A DNA stretch of 12,060 bases, taken from assembly GCA_023433855.1 (NCBI GenBank), contig JAEYTV010000130.1, positions 1 through 12,060 on the forward strand, written 5' to 3'. This DNA is from Pseudomonadota bacterium (GTDB taxonomy: Bacteria; Pseudomonadota; Alphaproteobacteria; Rhizobiales; Rhizobiaceae). This document shows positions 7,774-12,060 of this stretch, piece by piece. The notes under the pieces were generated by a model. It saw only the letters and a list, made by a program, of their open reading frames with translations, did not search any database and was not told where the DNA came from. A program made the translations under genes and the position numbers. Within the stretch, counting starts at the first letter, position 1. Every line of letters begins with the position of its first letter.

Positions 7774-7779
7774 AGAGGA
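7774..7779 (+). promoter_or_regulatory. Ribosome-binding site deciding the CocE-like start
   Basis: AGAGGA sits 6 bases before ATG 7786. A second in-frame ATG at 7780 directly abuts this site and is too close to be favoured. The open frame also extends far upstream into the ATPase gene, but that part has no hydrolase likeness. Confidence 0.7.
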
Positions 7780-7785
7780 ATGAGA

Positions 7786-9786
7786 ATGAGCGATCGGCCC
7801 TTCACCGTCATCGAGAACGAGTGGATCACGCTGAAAGATGGAACGCGCCTCGCGGCACGCATCTGGATGCCGGACGATGCGGAAGCAGATCCAGTTCCGG
7901 CAGTCTTCGAATTCCTTCCCTACCGCAAGCGTGATGGAACAAGTGCGCGCGACGAGTCCACCTATCCGGCGTTCGCCGCGGCCGGGATTGCCGGGGTGCG
8001 CGTCGACATCCGCGGCTCAGGTGAATCCGAAGGGGTGATCGACGGGGAGTACACCGAGCGAGAACTTGCCGATGCCTGTGAACTGATCGCCTGGATCGCT
8101 CGCCAGCCTTGGTCAAACGGCAATGTGGGGATGATGGGGATTTCCTGGGGAGGCTTCAACTCCCTGCAGGTAGCTGCTCTTCGTCCACCCGCGCTGAAAG
8201 CGATCATCTCGATTGCCTCCACTACGGATCGCTACAACGACGACATCCACTACAAGAACGGCTGCCATCTCTCCGCCCAGCTCTCCTGGGCCGCGACCAT
8301 GCTGGCGTACCAGTCCCGAGCTCCCGACCCCGAGCTTGTGGGAGATCGATGGCTGGAAATGTGGATCGAACGTCTTGAGAACGAGCCGTTCTTCATGGAG
8401 GAATGGCTCTCGCATCAACGACGGGATGCATTCTGGAAACATGGTTCGATCTGCGAGGATTTCTCCGCAATAGAAGTTCCGGCGCTGGTGATCGCCGGCT
8501 GGGCGGACGGCTATCGCAACACCCCCCTACTTGCGGTCGAAGGACTGGGAGGAAAAGCCAAGGCGCTGATCGGTCCCTGGGTACACAAGTACCCGCACTT
8601 CGCCTGGCCGAAACCTCGCGCGGATTTTCTGGGAGAAGCGATCGCTTTCTGGAACCACTGGCTCCGGAGCGGCGAAAACAACGTGGACAAGCTGCCCCAG
8701 GTGCGGGCCTACATCCTCGACGGGCCCAAGCCTGCCGCGCGACGTGACGTTGATCCCGGCTTCTGGATCGCCAAGGAGGCGTGGTCCCAACCGCAGATGC
8801 AATGCTTCCATGTTGACCCCTCGGGACGGCTTGGGGAGGGGCAGCCCTCGCCGAACGCGACGCCGGGGGAAGTCTACCTCAAGTCACCCCTTGATACCGG
8901 GAGGGCATCGGGCGAGTGGTTCACGTTGAAGCCCGATGCCGAACTTGCCGGCGACCAGCGTGTCGATGATGGTGGCTCGCTTGTCTTCGAGACGTTGCCT
9001 CTGGCAAGCCCCCGCACCTACCTGGGCCAGCCGGCGTTGACGTTGACACTTCGTTGCGATGCGGAACTTGCAAATCTCTGTGCCAGGATTGTCGACGTGC
9101 ATCCGGACGGAGCCGCCACGCGCGTCTCCTTTGGCGTGATCAACCTTGCGCACCGAAACGGCAATGCCGAGCCAGCATCGCTCGTCCCGGGCAAGCCGCT
9201 TGAGATGCGGCTGGTACTCGATGCATGCGGTTACCGCTTCGGCGAAGGCCATCGCTTGCGCCTGTCGCTCTCGACGTCCTACTGGCCAACGGTGCTGCCG
9301 CCTCCGACCGATCCGGGCATCTGGGTCGACGTTGCTTCCCTGCGCCTGGACATGCCGAAGCTCGGCGACCATGAGGTGTTCGAGATGAAACAGCCCGATA
9401 ACCTCAATCCGCTGCCGGCCTATATCGAACACGCACCGCCGCAGACCAGGCGAAGCGTCACTCGGGACCTTTCCGGCAACCGCACGGACTACCGCATCCA
9501 CGAGGATACCGGCCTCTTCGAACATCCGGATACCGGACTGGCCACCCGCGAGCTTCGTGAAGAGATCTGGTCGATCGAACCTGATAATCCGGTTTCGATG
9601 ACCGGCACCGCCACTTGGACCTGCGACATGCGTCGCGGCAATTGGAATGTACGGACGGTCTCTTGCTCGCGGATTGCCTGTACGGAGACGGATTGGCTGA
9701 TCAGCGCGACGGTCAACGCCTATGAGGGCGAGCGGCAGGTCTTCGAGCGGACCGTCGAGAAGGTCATCCGCCGCGATCTGATGTAG
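7786..9786 (+). CDS. CocE/NonD-family serine hydrolase (X-Pro dipeptidyl-peptidase S15-like)
   Basis: The family includes cocaine esterase, glutaryl-7-ACA acylase, alpha-amino-acid ester hydrolases and X-Pro dipeptidyl-peptidases; members cleave acyl ester or amide bonds. The 666-residue protein has no signal peptide, so it should act in the cytoplasm. The alpha/beta-hydrolase domain (about 1-300) shows LPYRKRD with Tyr46 (oxyanion-hole position in cocaine esterase), VDIRGSGESEG, and the likely triad Ser120 (GISWGG), Asp241 (GWADGYRN) and His267 (GPWVHKYPHF). A beta-rich PepX C-terminal-like domain follows at about 300-530. About 130 further residues (534-666) exceed the 574-residue cocaine esterase. 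I recall similar tails in long alphaproteobacterial relatives. It starts 23 bp after the ATPase, so it is probably the last gene of the transport operon and processes the imported compound; that link is inference. Its 3' end overlaps the convergent hydrolase gene by 23 bp. Confidence 0.92.
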   Translation: MSDRPFTVIENEWITLKDGTRLAARIWMPDDAEADPVPAVFEFLPYRKRDGTSARDESTYPAFAAAGIAGVRVDIRGSGESEGVIDGEYTERELADACELIAWIARQPWSNGNVGMMGISWGGFNSLQVAALRPPALKAIISIASTTDRYNDDIHYKNGCHLSAQLSWAATMLAYQSRAPDPELVGDRWLEMWIERLENEPFFMEEWLSHQRRDAFWKHGSICEDFSAIEVPALVIAGWADGYRNTPLLAVEGLGGKAKALIGPWVHKYPHFAWPKPRADFLGEAIAFWNHWLRSGENNVDKLPQVRAYILDGPKPAARRDVDPGFWIAKEAWSQPQMQCFHVDPSGRLGEGQPSPNATPGEVYLKSPLDTGRASGEWFTLKPDAELAGDQRVDDGGSLVFETLPLASPRTYLGQPALTLTLRCDAELANLCARIVDVHPDGAATRVSFGVINLAHRNGNAEPASLVPGKPLEMRLVLDACGYRFGEGHRLRLSLSTSYWPTVLPPPTDPGIWVDVASLRLDMPKLGDHEVFEMKQPDNLNPLPAYIEHAPPQTRRSVTRDLSGNRTDYRIHEDTGLFEHPDTGLATRELREEIWSIEPDNPVSMTGTATWTCDMRRGNWNVRTVSCSRIACTETDWLISATVNAYEGERQVFERTVEKVIRRDLM

Positions 9787-10768
9787 TGAGGTCCCTGACC
9801 GCCTGGCAGAGCGCGGCAAACCCCTCTCGAGCACCATCGCTCATGTGGCGGGCTCTTAGCCAGGAATGCACCATCTGCGGTTCCTCCCGGAGCGTGACCG
9901 CCACGCCCGCCTGTCGTAGTCGGTTCGCATAGCCCCGGCCATCGTCGCGAAGCGGATCAAAATGCGCGACAGTGATATAGGCGGGTGGAAGTCCCGAGAG
10001 ATCGGCTGAACGAAGCGGGTGGGCTACCGGCTCATCCTCAGGAGCTTTCAACGCAGCTCGATAAAAGGCGACATCGGCCGTCGTCAGCCCCGGAGCGTGC
10101 GCCATCTCCTGGTAGGAGCCCGAGGCCAGATCGCCCCCGAGGGCGGGATAGATCAACACCTGCCCGTCGATACTGCATAGCCCTTCATCCCGCGCCCTCA
10201 GCGCCAGGCCGGCGGCTAGGTTGCCTCCGGCACTATCGCCGATAAGAACCACTCTCCGCTCCTGTCCTATCAGTTGCTTGAGGACGGCAAAGCAGTCGTT
10301 TGTCTGTGCGGGCCACACGTGTTCCGGCGCCAGCCGATAATCCACAGATAGGAGTTCCGCTCCAGCGAAATCGGCAATTTCAGCACAGATGGCGTGGTGG
10401 CTCTGCAATGAACCGACCACGAAGCCGCCGCCATGAAGATAAAGCAGAATCGTCTTCGTGAGGATCTCCCTCGGTCGGTAGCGGCGAACCGGAACGAACA
10501 GCATCTCGTCCTCAACGAGCAATCCTTCCGGCAATGGCCGGTCGAAATATTCGCACAGCTCGTCATACCAGATCCGCTGCTGCGATATCGGAGCATTCGC
10601 TGCATCTGGCGGGTAGAAGCTCTCGGAGATGCGGAGGAACTCCAGAATGCCGGGTTCATCCGGATAGGGACCGATCGGTGGGGCTGCTTGCGTCACGGCG
10701 ATGAGACCCTCTGTTCCTGAACGCCAAGGCACGTTAGGGCCGGCACGATCCTCCGGCAAGACAGGCAT
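9764..10768 (-). CDS. Alpha/beta hydrolase, hormone-sensitive-lipase family (esterase/lipase)
   Basis: This is probably a cytoplasmic carboxylesterase acting on short-chain or small aromatic esters; the exact substrate cannot be read. The product is 334 residues from ATG 10768. It shows the family oxyanion motif HGGG (112-115), DYRLAPE (143-149), and the triad Ser179 in GDSAGG, Asp271 in HFDPLRDDG and His301 in MVHSW. No signal peptide is seen. The start is uncertain: ATG 10768 has only a weak ribosome-binding site, while an in-frame GTG at 10696-10694 (residue 25) has an AGAGGG about 10 bases upstream and begins near the region where relatives start. The candidate promoter would give a 35-base leader for the ATG. 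It is unrelated in sequence to the CocE-like enzyme despite sharing the fold class. It is convergent with the CocE-like gene and divergent from the binding-protein gene, 121 bp from ATG to ATG. Confidence 0.92.
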   Translation of the reverse strand: MPVLPEDRAGPNVPWRSGTEGLIAVTQAAPPIGPYPDEPGILEFLRISESFYPPDAANAPISQQRIWYDELCEYFDRPLPEGLLVEDEMLFVPVRRYRPREILTKTILLYLHGGGFVVGSLQSHHAICAEIADFAGAELLSVDYRLAPEHVWPAQTNDCFAVLKQLIGQERRVVLIGDSAGGNLAAGLALRARDEGLCSIDGQVLIYPALGGDLASGSYQEMAHAPGLTTADVAFYRAALKAPEDEPVAHPLRSADLSGLPPAYITVAHFDPLRDDGRGYANRLRQAGVAVTLREEPQMVHSWLRARHMSDGAREGFAALCQAVRDLTTSDRGG

Positions 10769-10806
10769 GCAGATCCGAACAACGGCAACTCATCCGGCAC
10801 CCCAGA

Positions 10807-10836
10807 TTGTTTACAAAGAAACAATCTCCCTGTAAA
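10807..10836 (+). promoter_or_regulatory. Candidate promoter of the binding-protein gene
   Basis: TTGTTT (10807-10812) and TGTAAA (10831-10836) are 18 bp apart and resemble -35 and -10 hexamers (four of six in each). Transcription would begin near 10843, giving a leader of about 47 bases. The hexamers lie inside the inverted-repeat arms, so a bound protein would block polymerase. Confidence 0.4.
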
Positions 10837-10839
10837 CAA
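10810..10839 (-). promoter_or_regulatory. Candidate promoter of the minus-strand hydrolase
   Basis: Because the repeat is symmetric, the same hexamers occur on the other strand: TTGTTT (10839-10834) and TGTAAA (10815-10810), again 18 bp apart. The start would be near 10803, about 35 bases before ATG 10768. Two face-to-face promoters on the same bases would compete or share one operator. Confidence 0.35.
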
Positions 10840-10842
10840 ACA

Positions 10843-10867
10843 GCGGGCGGGAGGAGGTCACGCCCGC
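10843..10867 (+). promoter_or_regulatory. GC-rich leader hairpin with exposed Shine-Dalgarno core
   Basis: GCGGGCG (10843-10849) pairs perfectly with CGCCCGC (10861-10867) around an 11-base loop. The loop contains AGGAGGT (10852-10858), a perfect Shine-Dalgarno core, yet no start codon follows at a usable distance. If the candidate promoter is right, this hairpin is at the very 5' end of the mRNA and could protect it from decay or act as a ribosome standby site. Its role is inferred. It lacks the T-run of a terminator. Confidence 0.5.
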
Positions 10868-10876
10868 GCTCGTTTT

Positions 10877-10883
10877 GGGAGGA
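10877..10883 (+). promoter_or_regulatory. Ribosome-binding site of the second binding protein
   Basis: GGGAGGA lies 6 bases before ATG 10890. It selects that ATG over an in-frame TTG at 10875, which overlaps the site itself. Confidence 0.85.
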
Positions 10884-10889
10884 TCGAGA

Positions 10890-12038
10890 ATGAGGAAGAG
10901 ATTTTTTACCGGGATTGCAGCAATTGCCCTGCTGTCCCTTCCGGTTGTTGCAGGTCCGGCGATGGCAGATGTGACGATCGGCGTCACGGTATCGTCAACC
11001 GGGTCAGGCGCTGCGTTGGGCATCCCGTTGAAAAACTCGGTCGAGTTCTGGCCATCGGAAATAGGCGGCGAGAAGCTGAAAGTCATCGTTCTCGATGATG
11101 CCGGCGATCCGTCGATCGCCACGACCAATGCTCGGCGTTTCGTGAACGACGACAAGGTGGATGTGATGGTGGGTTCGGCACTCACCCCTGCTTCAATCGC
11201 AGTGGCAGGCGTGGCAGCCGAAACCAGCACTCCGCATTTCTCCGCCTCTCCAATCCCGCCGAATGTCTCGAAGGGCAAATGGACCTTCGTTCTGCCGCAG
11301 GATGCAGGCCTCATCGCACGGACGCTCTTCGCCAAGATGAAGGCCGATGGCGTGAAAACCTTCGGCTATATCGGTTTTTCCGACTCCTACGGTGATCTCT
11401 GGGTCAATCAGTACAAGGCGCTCGGAGAACAATATGGCCTCCAGATGGTGGCCGAAGAGCGTTACGCCCGCCCGGACACCTCCGTCTCCGGCCAGGTACT
11501 GAAGCTCGTTGCCGCCCGTCCGGACGCAATCTTCGTTGGCGCATCGGGCACGGGGGCTGCCCTTCCCCAGATTGGTCTTCGCGAACGCGGTTTCTCTGGC
11601 AAGATCTACCAGACCCATGGGGCCGTCACGTTCGACTTCCTGCGCATCGCAGGAAAGGCGGCCGACAACACGATCTTCGCTTCCGGCCCGGTTATGGTGG
11701 CCGAGGCTCAGCCGGACTCTTCGGAAACGAAGAAGGAAGGCCTGGACTACGTCACGGCTTACGAAGGAAAGTTTGGTGCCGGGACCCGCACGCAGTTTGG
11801 TGCCCACATCCACGACGCGATGGCGATCCTCAAGAAGGCGATCCCGATCGCGCTCAAGACGGCAAAGCCTGGCACCCCGGAGTTCCGGAGCGCTCTTAGG
11901 GACGCGATTGAGACTGGCGGCCCTTTCCCCGCGAGCCAGGGCGTATTCGAGTACAAGGTTGACGACCATCTTGGTCTGGACGACCGTGCCGTTGTCCTGC
12001 TGACGGCCGCGGGCGGCAAATTCGAACTCGTCAGGTGA
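10890..12038 (+). CDS. Branched-chain-amino-acid-type ABC transporter substrate-binding protein
   Basis: This is a periplasmic binding protein of the LivK/AmiC-like class (Peripla_BP_6). It is 382 residues long with a classical Sec signal peptide: MRKRFF, a hydrophobic core, and an Ala-Met-Ala cleavage site giving a mature start at about Asp27. The mature protein opens with VTIGVTVSSTGSGAALGIP, the usual first strand and substrate loop. VIVLDDAGDPSIATTNARRF and VDVMVGSALTPASIAVAGVA follow in family order, then FGYIGFSDSYGDLW and PDAIFVGASGTGAALPQIGL. It is unrelated to the family-5 protein upstream. No permease or ATPase of its type is in the window; they may follow past 12060. Many members bind aromatic acids, amides or urea rather than branched amino acids, so the ligand is open. 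The divergent esterase and shared control region suggest a linked ester or acid substrate, by inference. Confidence 0.92.
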   Translation: MRKRFFTGIAAIALLSLPVVAGPAMADVTIGVTVSSTGSGAALGIPLKNSVEFWPSEIGGEKLKVIVLDDAGDPSIATTNARRFVNDDKVDVMVGSALTPASIAVAGVAAETSTPHFSASPIPPNVSKGKWTFVLPQDAGLIARTLFAKMKADGVKTFGYIGFSDSYGDLWVNQYKALGEQYGLQMVAEERYARPDTSVSGQVLKLVAARPDAIFVGASGTGAALPQIGLRERGFSGKIYQTHGAVTFDFLRIAGKAADNTIFASGPVMVAEAQPDSSETKKEGLDYVTAYEGKFGAGTRTQFGAHIHDAMAILKKAIPIALKTAKPGTPEFRSALRDAIETGGPFPASQGVFEYKVDDHLGLDDRAVVLLTAAGGKFELVR

Positions 12039-12054
12039 TCCACTGCGATGGATC
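12037..12054 (+). other. Small hairpin right after the binding-protein stop
   Basis: GATCCA (12037-12042) and TGGATC (12049-12054) form a 6-bp stem with a 6-base loop, beginning within the stop codon. It may play the same 3'-protecting role as the stem-loop after the first binding protein. The window ends 6 bases later, so a T-run or a following gene cannot be checked. Confidence 0.35.
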
Positions 12055-12060
12055 CGGCAC

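Larger units (their letters stand above)
10804..10839. promoter_or_regulatory. Nested inverted repeats, probable operator of the divergent pair
   Basis: Two perfect inverted repeats overlap. One has 9-base arms AGATTGTTT (10804-10812) and AAACAATCT (10819-10827) with a 6-base gap. The other has arms TTGTTTACA (10807-10815) and TGTAAACAA (10831-10839) with a 15-base gap. The cores GTTTAC and GTAAAC are 23 bp apart centre to centre, about two helical turns. The GT-(N)-AC layout resembles operators of GntR-family regulators, but the regulator family cannot be settled by eye. Lying in the divergent gap, it could control both the minus-strand hydrolase and the plus-strand binding protein. Confidence 0.65.

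Noticed and set aside
7450..7785. 112-codon N-terminal extension of the CocE-like frame into the ATPase gene
   Set aside because: It overlaps the second ATPase cassette, has no hydrolase likeness, and a good ribosome-binding site precedes ATG 7786.
8884..9837. 317-residue minus-strand open frame across the 3' part of the CocE-like gene
   Set aside because: It is a shadow of a conserved coding region in high-GC DNA, and it also overlaps the end of the real minus-strand hydrolase in another frame.

Overview
The window looks like chromosomal DNA of an alphaproteobacterium, probably a rhizobial (Hyphomicrobiales) species. This rests on the high-GC codon use, an aerobic-type cobalamin cluster with cobA and cobB translationally coupled, a fused double-cassette peptide-transport ATPase and a Tat-exported family-5 binding protein. 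No tRNA, rRNA, insertion sequence, CRISPR array or phage gene was seen. Genus cannot be fixed by eye.

Positions 1-2316 are the edge of a cobalamin (vitamin B12) biosynthesis locus. The first 161 bases, on the minus strand, encode the N-terminus of CbiD (C1 methylation of the corrin ring). It is divergent from cobA (uroporphyrinogen-III C-methyltransferase) across only 53 bp. cobA overlaps cobB (hydrogenobyrinic acid a,c-diamide synthase) by 4 bp.

Positions 2317-2630 are a gene-free leader. It separates the B12 genes from a compact plus-strand uptake operon (2631-9786). The operon holds a Tat-exported family-5 substrate-binding protein, a stable stem-loop, two Dpp/Opp-type permeases, a fused DppD-DppF-like ATPase and a 666-residue CocE/NonD-type serine hydrolase. 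The permease and ATPase genes overlap by 4 and 8 bp, and the hydrolase follows after 23 bp. The simplest reading is import of a peptide-like or acylated compound, followed by cytoplasmic cleavage of an ester or amide bond by the last gene product.

Positions 9764-10768 (minus) encode a second, unrelated alpha/beta hydrolase of the hormone-sensitive-lipase family. It ends 23 bp inside the CocE-like gene. It is divergent from a Sec-exported branched-chain-amino-acid-type binding protein (10890-12038), which is probably the first gene of a second ABC importer that continues past the window.

The most notable non-coding element is the 121-bp divergent region 10769-10889. It has two nested inverted repeats built from TTGTTTACA / TGTAAACAA. 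In both directions these coincide with plausible -35/-10 hexamers at 18-bp spacing, which suggests one regulator controlling both the hydrolase and the binding protein. The predicted plus-strand start falls at the base of a GC-rich hairpin whose loop shows a perfect Shine-Dalgarno core. The gene families are all known. Their combination as an ester/amide uptake-and-hydrolysis module with a mirror-symmetric control region is the part worth follow-up.
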